The notes under the pieces: model-generated
What the model was told of the DNA's origin: nothing
Databases searched by the model: none
Seen by the model: only the letters and a program-made list of their open reading frames with translations
Translations under genes and position numbers: made by a program
Source of the DNA: Acidimicrobiales bacterium
GTDB taxonomy: Bacteria > Actinomycetota > Acidimicrobiia > Acidimicrobiales > SZUA-35
DNA length: 36,737 nt
Direction of reading: 5' to 3'
Assembly: GCA_013003535.1 (NCBI GenBank)
Contig: JABDIY010000169.1
Span: 1 to 36,737, forward strand
Shown here: piece after piece, positions 15,926 through 24,659 of the stretch
Layout: the number at the start of each line of letters is the position of its first letter
Numbering within the stretch: the first letter of the stretch is position 1

Positions 15926-18900
15926 ATGATGCGTAGCAGGACTTTCATTTCAGTGATCACTGCCACTCTGGTGGCCGCAATGATGGCGGTGTCGGCCACA
16001 CCGGCCAGCGCGGAGGAGGATACGGGCACGGTATTCGTGGCAACGATCGAGAATGTCTCAACGCCCGAAACGCTGCCGACCTCCACCGGCTCGGTGGCCG
16101 TTCCCCTCTCACCGGGGGTGTACGTCGTGCACAAAGCTGGTCGAAACCCGTTGGTGGAACCCCGCGATGCCGCCAGCACTGCGCTCGAGGCACTGGCCGA
16201 GGACGGAGATCCGTCGGGCTTCCCGGCGTTGATCCAGGGAGCGAAGATTTTCAACACGCCCGTCGGTGCCGATGCTCCAGGCCCTTTGCTGCCGGGCGGC
16301 AAGTATGAGTTCTCGTTTACCGCCAACCCTGGTGACGAGCTGTCGCTGGCCACGATGTTCGTGCAGTCAAACGATTGGTTCTACACAACGGTCTCCGACG
16401 TCAACAGCATCGCCCTGTTCGACGCCGCCGGCGAACCGCTGGCGCAGGATGCCAGCAACCAGCTGAAGTTGTGGGAGTCCAAAACTGAGGTAGACGAGGA
16501 ACCGGGAACGGGCCCCAATCAGGCACCCCGCCAGAGCGGTCCCAACACCGGTCCTGCCGAGAGCGGCCAAGTGATCAGTCTCAGCAGCCAAGGCAAATCG
16601 GTGGATCTCAAGGGCTCGGTCCTCAGGCTGACGATCGCGCCTCAGGGCATGACCCCACCGGTGGATCCGCCTCCTACCGATCCCGGTGATGAACGTCCGG
16701 GCGAGCCCTTTGATGCAGCCGATGGAATGGTTATTGGCCGTACGGGGACGCTGAATGGTTTGAACGGAATCAATGTCGGTCCCGACGGCAATGTGTACAA
16801 CGCCAGCGTCGGTGGCAGTGAGATCACGGTCCATGATCCCGAGACCGGAGAGATCCTGGACCGGATCGGCCCGGATCAGGGAGTCGGCGGCCCCGATGAT
16901 TTGTTCATCACCGAAGACGGCACGATCTACTGGACCGAGATCCTGGCCGGCAATGTTGGGAGGCTGTCACCCGACGGGACGGTGAAGAAGCAGTTCGTTG
17001 GGCCGGGTGTCAACCCCATAACGATGTCCGACGACGGCCGACTGTTCGTGGCCAAGGACTTCCTCGGTGATGGCCTGTTTGAGCTGGACCCCGAGCTCGA
17101 GGCCGATCCGATTCCGCTGATACCGGACATCGTTAGTCTCAATGGCTTCGATTTCGGACCCGACGGGCTTCTGTACGGACCGCTCTTCTTCTTCGGTGAG
17201 ATCGTTCGCATCGACGTCGACGCAACCCCACCTGTGGTGGAAACCGTGGTCAGCGGGCTGAATGTGCCCTCCGCAGTGAAGTTCAACTCTGCCGGTGAAC
17301 TTCACGCATCTGAGGTTGGAGGCGGCCGAATTCTGAAGATCGATGCGGCAACCGGCGAGTTCGAAGTGCTCGCTGAGGTGGAGGGCAGTATCGACAACTT
17401 GGCGTTCGACGCCCAGGACCGGCTGTTCTTCGCCGCTGGGGCGGACAACCAGATCGTCAGGCTGACGCCAGACGGCGAAATCGACGTGTTCGGCGAAATC
17501 TCCCTGTCGCTCCCGGGCGGGGTCGCAATAAGCCCCGACGGCATCGTTTGGGTTGGTGACCTGTTCGCCATGCGCGGCTACGGCGATGGAGCAGACCCAG
17601 TGGCGTCGTTCTACGACTTCTTCGCCCCACCGGGGACGGCGTTCGGCGGTGCCAACACCGTGTTCGCCTACGGCGATCTCCTCGTCACGTCCACCACGTT
17701 CGGTAACAACGTGCAGGTGCTGAACCCCGCAACCGGTGAGGTGTTGGAGGACTACCGAAATATCGCCGGCCCAACCAATGCCATCATCCACGGTGACCGA
17801 CTCGTTGCATCCCAGCTGGGTGCCACCCCCGGCTCTTCGGGCAGCGTGGTAGACGCCCGCAGCGGCGAGATAATTGTTGACGGTTTGGTATTTCCGGTTG
17901 GTCTGGCATCCGACGGCGACACGCTGTACGTGTCCGATTGGGCCACCGGCGTTGTCACCGCCGTGACCGACAGTGGTTCCAGCGTGATCGCCGACGGATT
18001 GACCGGGCCCGAGGGCCTGGCCGTCGATGGTGACCGACTGCTGGTTGTAGAGGAGGGCTTGGATCAGCTGTCAGCCATCGATCTGGAGTCCGGCGATGTG
18101 AGTGCGGTGATCACCGGCCTAGATCTGGGACCTCCCGTCTTGGAGGGATTCGCACCGTTCGGCTCGGTTACCGGGGTCGCCGTTGGTGAGGATGGCGCCA
18201 TCTATGTCACCCAGGACAACGTGGTGAATGCGCTCCTCAAGTTTGGTGGCAGCGATTCCACAGATCCTCCAGCGGCGCCGTCTGTCCTCGACGTGCTCGT
18301 AGCCGACGGTCGATTCACCACGCTGCTCGAGGTGATCAGTGTCTCGGGGATCGAACCGCCTCCGCCAGGTGCGCTGTTCACCCTGTTCGCCCCGACCGAC
18401 GAGGCGTTTGCGGCAATCCCGCCTGAAGCGCTCGAAGGACTGTTGGCTGATCCCGAAGCGCTGCTCGACATCCTGCTCTACCACCTTACAGAAGGTACGT
18501 TCTCAGCTGAACAACTAGCGGGCATCGACGAGATCATGACGCTGCAAGGAGGCACGATCGGTGTCGAGGTAGTCGACGGCATGGTGGTGCTGAATGGTGA
18601 TGTCACCGTGATCGACGCCGACATCCCAATGGCGGAGGGCATCATCCACGCCATCGATGCGGTGTTACAACCACCCCAACGCGAGTTCCTGGCCGTTCTT
18701 GTGGCAGATTTCGCCCGCGGCTCTACCGAGGTCCCAGGACCCGGTGATCCTAATTCGCTGAGCATCGCCTTCACCGAGGTCTTCGAGCTCGAGGGCGGAG
18801 CGATCCAAATGTGTTTCGGCGCCACCACCTCGATCGCTGCCCCGACGGTCGCTCACATCCATCGAGGTGCCGCCGGGGTTTCCGGGCCGGTGGTGGTGGA

Positions 18901-21496
18901 TAGCGGATTCACCGCAGACTCCTGGGAGCAAGATGAGTTCGTCCCACGGGACCGGTTCGCCAACAACTGCGTTGACGTGGATGCGGCACTGGCGCAGGAG
19001 ATCATCGAAGCGCCTGGCGAGTTCTATTTCAACGTTCACTCCGACGAGTTCCCGGCCGGCGCCAACCGGGAACAGCTATTTGACGCTGAGGGGTTGAATG
19101 AATTCCCCCGGGCGTTCACAGCCGCGCCGTTGCTGGGCAGCAACGAAGTGCCCGGCCCGGGCGATCCCGATAGCGGACGAGGCTTTGTGGATTTCAGTCT
19201 TCCCGTCACCGATAACGGCGAGATCTGCTACCGGAGCGTCGTGTTCAAGGTTGGGGAGATCACCGGTGCCCACATCCACGCCGGGGCCGCCGGTGAATCC
19301 GGCGACGTAGTGGTGGACCTGGAAGCAGGGTCACGGTGGCCCGTGGTTGCCGAACCGAGCGGTCTCGGGTGGATCATCGATGGGTGTTCGCCGATCACCT
19401 CCGACATCCTCAGCCAGATTGAAGCTGACCCCGGTGCGTTCTACGCCAACCTTCATAACGCCGAATTCCCGGCCGGAGCCGTACGGGCCCAACTCGTCGC
19501 CGGTGTTGGTGAGATCATTCGAATCGCCGAGCTGGTTGGCGAAACAGAAGGGGACGGATTCGCCAATCTCGCCCTCTTCCCTTCCCAGGGCCAGCTGTGC
19601 TGGGGGTCCGACGCCAACGGCATCGACGTCCCGACGGCCGCATCCATACTCCTGTTCGACACGAGCGTCGTCGACCTTGACCTGGCAACCCATCCGTTCG
19701 AGGAGAACCAGGCGCCGTGGGCCGACTACACATCGTTCGGTTGTCAGGCAGTCGACGCCGCGATCCAACAAGCGATTGTGGACACGCCGTCCAACTACAC
19801 CGTCCGACTGGACGGCCCTGGCGGCTCGGTGTCAGGTGACCTCTTCGACCCACAGTTCGGGCCCGGCGGACCGCCTCCTGTTGAGCCGCCACCGGAAGGC
19901 GTCAATCTTCAGATCCTTGCGATCAATGACTTCCACGGCAACATCGCCACCACGAGCGACGCATTCGGCGGAGTTGGACGAGCTGATTTCTTGGCCGCCA
20001 ACATGGCAACCGCCGAGTCCGAGGCCGACAACTCGATCATCGTTTCAGCCGGTGACCTCATCGGCGCATCGCCGTTGATTTCGGCGCTGTTCCACGACGA
20101 ACCCACGATCGAGGCCATGAACTTGATCGGTCTGGAAATCAACGGCGTGGGTAACCACGAGTTCGACGAAGGTGCCGACGAGTTGCTCCGGATGCAGAAC
20201 GGTGGGAGCCATCCGGTAGACGGTGACCTCGATGGTGACGGCTTCGACGGCGCCGACTTCGAATTCTTAGCAGCAAACGTTGTCGACGACGCCAGCGGCG
20301 ACACCATCTTCGCGCCGTTCACGGTGAAAACCTATGACGGGATCGACGTGGCGTTCATCGGCATGACCTTGGAAGGAACCCCCACGATCGTCACGCCAGC
20401 CGGGGTAGCTGGTCTCACTTTCAACGATGAGGTCGATACCGTCAATGCGCTGATTCCCGAGCTCCAAGCCGACGGCATCGAGGCCATCGTCGTGCTCCTT
20501 CACGAAGGTGGAATAGCTTCAGAGGGCGGCGGTGATGGCGACGGGTGCGGCACGCTGTCTGGCCCGCTCAATGACATCGTGGTGGGCCTCGACGATGCCG
20601 TGGACTTGGTTATTGGCGGTCACAACAACCAACGGTTCGCCTGTTTGGATGTTGATGGCAAGGCGGTGACGATGGCTTACCACTCCGGCCGTATGTTCAC
20701 CGACATCGACGTAGTACTCGATATTGAGACGGGTGACATGACGGTGGTTTCGATCGACAACAAGGAGAACTTCCAGGAGGGTGTTACGCCCGCCCCCGAT
20801 TTGACCGCTCTCATTGATCGTTACGACGTGCTGTCGGCTCCGCTGGCCAACCAGGTAATCGGTTCGATCGTGGCCGACATCACCGAGGAAACCAACGACG
20901 CCGGCGAGTCTGCCTTGGGTGACGTCATCGCCGATGCCCAACTGGCAGCTACGTCGAGCGAAGGCACCGGCGCAGCAGTCGTAGCCTTCATGAATCCTGG
21001 TGGTATCCGCGACGATTTCCTCTCCGCTGATGTCGAAGGTGGTGAAGCGGCGGGCGAAATCACCTTCGGTGAAGCATTCAGCGTGCAGCCCTTCGGCAAC
21101 AGCTTGGTCACCATGACGCTGACCGGTGAGCAGATTCATACGCTGCTCACCCAGCAATGGGTGGGCCAGGAGCCGGGCAATCCTCGGATCCTTCAGGTGT
21201 CCGACGGGTTCAGCTACACCTGGGATGCAGCGGCCGCTGATCAAGACAAGGTGGATGCCGCTTCGATCATGATCGACGGTGTTGCTGTAGATCCCGCCGG
21301 TGAGTACCGAATCACTGTCAATAGCTTCCTCGCCGACGGAGGCGACAATTTCGCCGTGCTGGTCGACGGCACCGACCGCCTAGGTGGCGAAGTCGATCTC
21401 GACGCCTTGGTCACCTATTTCGAGGCCAATAGCCCGGTTCCTCCCGGGCCTGTCGATCGAATCACTGTCGTTGGCGCTGCCCCCGTGCAGCCGTAG
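15926..21496 (+). CDS. Giant secreted protein: spondin-like, beta-propeller, FAS1, CHRD repeats, 5'-nucleotidase
   Basis: This 1856-residue exported protein starts with a Sec signal peptide (1-29, ending ATPASA). Domains in order: spondin_N-like (about 32-235; ATMFVQSNDWFYT, LWESKTEVDEEPGTGPNQ), Pro-rich linker, NHL/SMP-30-type propeller (about 262-775, repeated GPDG/DG-LY blades), FAS1 (about 786-916; TLFAPTDEAF), CHRD 1 (918-1055; HIHRGAAG), CHRD 2 (1060-1194; HIHAGAAG), a degenerate third CHRD (1195-1312) lacking the HIH motif, Pro linker, then a 5'-nucleotidase (about 1325-1850). The last has D1335/H1337 in NDFHG, GDLIG, GNHEFD, LLHEGG, H1566, and the C-terminal substrate domain with FGEAFSVQPFGNSL and NSFLADGGDNF. 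UshA has Gln two residues after the last metal His; here it is Asn1568. GAGGTA precedes ATG 15926. It probably binds extracellular matrix and releases phosphate from nucleotides. Confidence 0.9.
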   Translation: MMRSRTFISVITATLVAAMMAVSATPASAEEDTGTVFVATIENVSTPETLPTSTGSVAVPLSPGVYVVHKAGRNPLVEPRDAASTALEALAEDGDPSGFPALIQGAKIFNTPVGADAPGPLLPGGKYEFSFTANPGDELSLATMFVQSNDWFYTTVSDVNSIALFDAAGEPLAQDASNQLKLWESKTEVDEEPGTGPNQAPRQSGPNTGPAESGQVISLSSQGKSVDLKGSVLRLTIAPQGMTPPVDPPPTDPGDERPGEPFDAADGMVIGRTGTLNGLNGINVGPDGNVYNASVGGSEITVHDPETGEILDRIGPDQGVGGPDDLFITEDGTIYWTEILAGNVGRLSPDGTVKKQFVGPGVNPITMSDDGRLFVAKDFLGDGLFELDPELEADPIPLIPDIVSLNGFDFGPDGLLYGPLFFFGEIVRIDVDATPPVVETVVSGLNVPSAVKFNSAGELHASEVGGGRILKIDAATGEFEVLAEVEGSIDNLAFDAQDRLFFAAGADNQIVRLTPDGEIDVFGEISLSLPGGVAISPDGIVWVGDLFAMRGYGDGADPVASFYDFFAPPGTAFGGANTVFAYGDLLVTSTTFGNNVQVLNPATGEVLEDYRNIAGPTNAIIHGDRLVASQLGATPGSSGSVVDARSGEIIVDGLVFPVGLASDGDTLYVSDWATGVVTAVTDSGSSVIADGLTGPEGLAVDGDRLLVVEEGLDQLSAIDLESGDVSAVITGLDLGPPVLEGFAPFGSVTGVAVGEDGAIYVTQDNVVNALLKFGGSDSTDPPAAPSVLDVLVADGRFTTLLEVISVSGIEPPPPGALFTLFAPTDEAFAAIPPEALEGLLADPEALLDILLYHLTEGTFSAEQLAGIDEIMTLQGGTIGVEVVDGMVVLNGDVTVIDADIPMAEGIIHAIDAVLQPPQREFLAVLVADFARGSTEVPGPGDPNSLSIAFTEVFELEGGAIQMCFGATTSIAAPTVAHIHRGAAGVSGPVVVDSGFTADSWEQDEFVPRDRFANNCVDVDAALAQEIIEAPGEFYFNVHSDEFPAGANREQLFDAEGLNEFPRAFTAAPLLGSNEVPGPGDPDSGRGFVDFSLPVTDNGEICYRSVVFKVGEITGAHIHAGAAGESGDVVVDLEAGSRWPVVAEPSGLGWIIDGCSPITSDILSQIEADPGAFYANLHNAEFPAGAVRAQLVAGVGEIIRIAELVGETEGDGFANLALFPSQGQLCWGSDANGIDVPTAASILLFDTSVVDLDLATHPFEENQAPWADYTSFGCQAVDAAIQQAIVDTPSNYTVRLDGPGGSVSGDLFDPQFGPGGPPPVEPPPEGVNLQILAINDFHGNIATTSDAFGGVGRADFLAANMATAESEADNSIIVSAGDLIGASPLISALFHDEPTIEAMNLIGLEINGVGNHEFDEGADELLRMQNGGSHPVDGDLDGDGFDGADFEFLAANVVDDASGDTIFAPFTVKTYDGIDVAFIGMTLEGTPTIVTPAGVAGLTFNDEVDTVNALIPELQADGIEAIVVLLHEGGIASEGGGDGDGCGTLSGPLNDIVVGLDDAVDLVIGGHNNQRFACLDVDGKAVTMAYHSGRMFTDIDVVLDIETGDMTVVSIDNKENFQEGVTPAPDLTALIDRYDVLSAPLANQVIGSIVADITEETNDAGESALGDVIADAQLAATSSEGTGAAVVAFMNPGGIRDDFLSADVEGGEAAGEITFGEAFSVQPFGNSLVTMTLTGEQIHTLLTQQWVGQEPGNPRILQVSDGFSYTWDAAAADQDKVDAASIMIDGVAVDPAGEYRITVNSFLADGGDNFAVLVDGTDRLGGEVDLDALVTYFEANSPVPPGPVDRITVVGAAPVQP

Positions 21497-21784
21497 CTAT
21501 CCGCTCACCGGGTAGCTATCGATCTGGATGTCGGCGGCCAACATGTCGGGGGCGGCGGCGATCGCCGCCCCAATATGGGGTGTCTGCATATGCGCATTCA
21601 TTTGGTCTTCTGACTCCCACATCTCGATGGACCGGAACGTGGTGGGTTCCTCGATATCAACGTGGAAGGCGTAGGAGATGCAGCCGGGATCATTACGGGA
21701 CGCTGCCGCCAACTGAGCAAGCATGCTCGCCAGATCTTCCTGCTTCTCTGGCTTACTTATCAGCGTGGCGATGGTAATGATCAT
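21497..21784 (-). CDS. Antibiotic biosynthesis monooxygenase (ABM) domain protein
   Basis: This 95-residue ferredoxin-like single-domain protein carries the ABM pattern: a first strand MIITIATLISKPEKQEDLASML, a central DPGCISYAFHVDIEEPTTFRSIEMWES, and a helix with Asn/His (NAHMQTPH). Dimers of this fold include quinol monooxygenase YgiN, heme-degrading enzymes and many uncharacterised proteins. No residues here point to heme or to a particular substrate. It ends immediately beside the stop of the giant protein (tail to tail with no gap), and its ATG is at 21784. Confidence 0.82.
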   Translation of the reverse strand: MIITIATLISKPEKQEDLASMLAQLAAASRNDPGCISYAFHVDIEEPTTFRSIEMWESEDQMNAHMQTPHIGAAIAAAPDMLAADIQIDSYPVSG

Positions 21785-21922
21785 GTCCGCACCCTAGGAC
21801 CCTGCTCGTCGATGGTCCACCGGTTGGGCGATTCTTACTCAGCCAAGAGGTCAAGAAGCTCGACCAGATGGTTCAGCGCCGGAATTATCCGGAACGCATA
21901 GGCGTTGGCAGCAAGTGTGAGA

Positions 21923-22465
21923 ATGACTCCCTCCCGCCCACTGGTGACGCTGCCCGAACTACTCGCTGAGTACGAACGGGCTCTTGGCTATACCAATGAT
22001 CTTTGGACCGACCTCTCCCAAGAGGAAGTTCACTGGCGACCGAACGACGAATCCAGCGCCATCGGCTGGCACCTTGGTCATCAGCCGGCGGTCGCCCACT
22101 TCATGGTGCGTAACCTCACCGCCGCCGAACCGCCGATCGACCCAGTCCTGGACCGCCTGATGGACAGCGCCACTCCCACCCCGCGCCGCGGCGACCTCCC
22201 CGGTGTACGCCGCCTTGCCACCTATCGCAGCGAAGTGGCCGACCGCGTCCGCTACCGGGTAGGCAATATCAATGACGGCAACGTAGGTGCCCCCACTCAG
22301 CTTCGAATGATCGCCACCACCGTGCTCACCGCGATCATCAACCATGAGTACCAGCACAGCAAGTGGATCAGCGAAGTACGCCTCGACCAATTTGGACATC
22401 CTCTTCCCGATCAGCCCGTGTCGGATCTTCTCACCGAAGTCGATGGCTACGTGATCTTGCGCTGA
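21923..22465 (+). CDS. DinB-like four-helix metal-binding protein
   Basis: This protein of about 180 residues has the DinB/YfiT layout: an N-terminal helix (LPELLAEYERALGYTNDLWTDLSQEEVHWRP), the first His in SAIGWHLGHQPAV, and a late helix with HEYQH. Three such His residues normally bind one divalent metal, as in mycothiol- or bacillithiol-dependent S-transferases. In an actinobacterium a mycothiol-linked reaction is plausible but not shown. Several starts are possible (TTG 21905, GTG 21917, ATG 21923); none has a strong ribosome site, and I use the ATG. It lies 68 bp before the DddP-like gene on the same strand, and co-transcription is possible. Confidence 0.78.
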   Translation: MTPSRPLVTLPELLAEYERALGYTNDLWTDLSQEEVHWRPNDESSAIGWHLGHQPAVAHFMVRNLTAAEPPIDPVLDRLMDSATPTPRRGDLPGVRRLATYRSEVADRVRYRVGNINDGNVGAPTQLRMIATTVLTAIINHEYQHSKWISEVRLDQFGHPLPDQPVSDLLTEVDGYVILR

Positions 22466-22533
22466 CGGGTTGGAACCACGGCGCACCTGGATCCAACAAG
22501 TCCTCGTGACGCCTGCGATGTCACAATGGCACC

Positions 22534-23796
22534 GTGACGAATCTCGATTGGCATGCTGACCACGATCGCCCGGAACCTACCTGGCTTGAACTGCTCGACG
22601 CCGCCCCCGAGAGCGCCGGAATCGACCTCGCCGGCGTACGGCGCTACCGTCGGGATCAGCTCCGGCAAGAGATGGAAAGGCGAGACATCTCCGCTCTGAT
22701 CCTCAGCGATCCCGTCAATATTCGCTATGCCACCGGAAGTCGAAATATGCAGATCTTCACGGCTAGGAATTCCCCGTCTCGCTATCTCCTGCTCACACCC
22801 GAACGCTCGATCTTGTTCGAATTCACCGGCTGCGAGCACCTGTCCGCCGGCCTGGAGACCATCGATGAGGTCCGGCCGGCCGTAACCGCCAGCTTCGTTG
22901 CAGCGGGTCCAGCGATCGAGGAACGGGAGCGTCGATGGGCTGCGTCGATGGCAACCACCATCAGCGAACAGGTGGGTCCCGGTGTGCACCGGGTGGGATT
23001 GGAACGCTTGAACGCCGGTGCAGCAGTGGCGTTGCGGGATGCCGGGCTCCAACTCGTAGACGCTCAAGAACCGGTGGAGATGGCGCGAGCGATCAAGTCT
23101 CCCGGTGAGATCGACTGCATCAAGGCTTCGCTTCGGATGACCGAGAAGGGTGTTGCAGCATTGCGGGCGGCACTACGTCCGGGCATCACGGAAATCGAGC
23201 TTTGGTCGGTCCTGCACGCAGCGGTGATAGCCGGGAACGGCGATTATTGTGAAACACGTCTTCTCAACTCCGGCCCCCACACCAATCCATGGTTTCAAGA
23301 AGCGTCCACGCGATTGATTGAAGCCAATGAACTCGTTGCCCTCGACACCGACGTCGTGGGTTGCCACGGGTATTACTCCGACTTCTCTCGTACGTTCCCG
23401 GTGGGACCAGCCTCGCCTTCGCCTGAACAGCGAACCATCTATCAGCTTGCCTTCGAGCAGATCCACCACAATCTTGACATCATCGGGCCGGGCGTCACGT
23501 TTCGCGAGTACTCCGAGAAGGCATGGGACATTCCCACCGCCTACCACTCCAACCGATACTACTTGTCCGCCCATGGGTGCGGAATGACCGGCGAGTACCC
23601 GTACCTCTACCATCGCGCTGACTTCGGCGACGCCGGTTACGACGGGGAAATCCTGCCCGGCATGACCCTTTGCGTCGAGAGCTACATCGGTGCCACCGGC
23701 GGCAAGGACGGAGTGAAACTTGAACAACAACTGTTGGTGACCGACACCGGGACCGAAATACTCAGCCACTTCCCATTTGAGGAATCGCTTCTGTAG
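22534..23796 (+). CDS. DddP-like M24 metalloprotein lacking the lyase catalytic Asp
   Basis: This 420-residue creatinase/Xaa-Pro-peptidase-fold protein has an N-terminal domain with DPVNIRYATGSRNMQIF and a C-terminal pita-bread domain. Metal ligands are D271, D273, D283, H347, E382 and E397. Their spacing (2, 10, 64, 35, 15) is the same as I recall for the DMSP lyase DddP (D295, D297, D307, H371, E406, E421). TRLLNSGPHTNPWFQE and the end HFPFEESLL also look DddP-like. However, the DddP catalytic base Asp377 falls on Gly353, while the Tyr366 position is kept as Tyr342. It is therefore a close relative with intact metal site but probably another activity, such as a peptidase or a different lyase. 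The start is GTG 22534; the nearby ATG runs into a stop. Residue numbers of DddP are from memory. Confidence 0.85.
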   Translation: MTNLDWHADHDRPEPTWLELLDAAPESAGIDLAGVRRYRRDQLRQEMERRDISALILSDPVNIRYATGSRNMQIFTARNSPSRYLLLTPERSILFEFTGCEHLSAGLETIDEVRPAVTASFVAAGPAIEERERRWAASMATTISEQVGPGVHRVGLERLNAGAAVALRDAGLQLVDAQEPVEMARAIKSPGEIDCIKASLRMTEKGVAALRAALRPGITEIELWSVLHAAVIAGNGDYCETRLLNSGPHTNPWFQEASTRLIEANELVALDTDVVGCHGYYSDFSRTFPVGPASPSPEQRTIYQLAFEQIHHNLDIIGPGVTFREYSEKAWDIPTAYHSNRYYLSAHGCGMTGEYPYLYHRADFGDAGYDGEILPGMTLCVESYIGATGGKDGVKLEQQLLVTDTGTEILSHFPFEESLL

Positions 23797-23851
23797 CACC
23801 CGGCAACCAACATATTCGTGTCACTGGGCCATCGCTGGATACGGTGGAGCT

Positions 23852-24277
23852 ATGACAACCTCCAACCTCACCGTTGCTGCGATCATGAGCCCCGATCCAA
23901 CTACGATCGATCGCAGTGACCCATTGTCCGAGGCCTACCAACTGTTGCAGGACGCCCCATTCCACCATCTGATCGTGACCGACCACGATGAGCCGATCGG
24001 CATGCTCTCAAGCTCGGACATCCTGCGCCTCGTGTATGACGTCGACGGAACCAGCGACCGGGCGCTGCGCACCTACATGGACCACCAATTCACGATCGAG
24101 GACGCCATGACCACCGGCCTCAGGACGGTGGGCATCAAAGCAACGGTGCGAGAGGCGGCCAAGATATTGTCTGAGGGAACATTCCATTCCGTGGTAGTGC
24201 TGGATGAAGCCAAGAAGCTCGCAGGGATTGTCACAACTACCGACCTGGCCCGGTACGTCGCTAAAGGCAAGGTGTAG
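23852..24277 (+). CDS. CBS-domain pair protein
   Basis: This 141-residue cytoplasmic protein is made entirely of two CBS motifs: about residues 6-62 (VAAIMSPDPTTIDRSDPLSEAYQLL ... GMLSSSDILRLV) and 80-138 (IEDAMTTGLRTVGIKATVREAAKIL ... GIVTTTDLARYV). Such stand-alone pairs bind adenosine nucleotides and act as energy or second-messenger sensors for partners that must be found elsewhere. The ATG at 23852 is preceded by GGTGGAGC; a longer reading from 23777 would extend into non-coding sequence after the M24 gene. It is followed by a 382-bp untranslated stretch and the 5'-nucleotidase gene, so a nucleotide link is suggestive only. Confidence 0.85.
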   Translation: MTTSNLTVAAIMSPDPTTIDRSDPLSEAYQLLQDAPFHHLIVTDHDEPIGMLSSSDILRLVYDVDGTSDRALRTYMDHQFTIEDAMTTGLRTVGIKATVREAAKILSEGTFHSVVVLDEAKKLAGIVTTTDLARYVAKGKV

Positions 24278-24659
24278 CACCAGCAATCAGGTGTAGCTGC
24301 GAAACAATCCATGGACCACCGGCGGTGCCGGAGGAGTTCTCCACAAGCACCCCGACCCAGGACTGCGGCGTACCTGAGCCGGGGCAAATGTCGGAACCCG
24401 GGAGCTCGCGGGGACGACTCCCTTTGGCGGGAGAACGGCACCCGTCAAGAAGCAAACCACTTGGGCGAGTGTCCGTTGCTGCTGGAAGGAACGACAGTAC
24501 CGCCCCCAGGGGTACGGGCTAGAAAGAAATTCCAGCAGAAAAACCACCCAACGCGAGCGAATACTCACCATTCGGTTGAAGTCTTTGGCCCGGAGCTGCT
24601 AGAACGGGCAGGACGAATCGGGTCCGCGGGGACCCGGCAACTACATAGGAGAGGCTCAT
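24278..24659 (+). other. 382-bp GC-rich non-coding leader before the 5'-nucleotidase gene
   Basis: I see no convincing gene on either strand. Several short hairpins can be drawn: CTCCC-N6-GGGAG near 24418-24433, GTACC-N9-GGTAC near 24500-24518, and CGGGTCC-GCG-GGGACCCG near 24618-24636, shortly upstream of the AGGAGAG ribosome site of the next gene. No known riboswitch class, tmRNA, SRP RNA or RNase P signature could be matched. It may be a long structured 5' leader or hold a small RNA. Confidence 0.4.

Noticed and set aside
22534-23796. Direct call as DMSP lyase DddP
   Set aside because: The catalytic Asp position is Gly353, so only a DddP-like M24 protein can be supported.
24278-24659. Known structured RNA (ydaO, cobalamin, glycine, GEMM, ZTP, tmRNA, RNase P, SRP)
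   Set aside because: I compared remembered consensus blocks and found no convincing match, so only an unassigned leader is reported.
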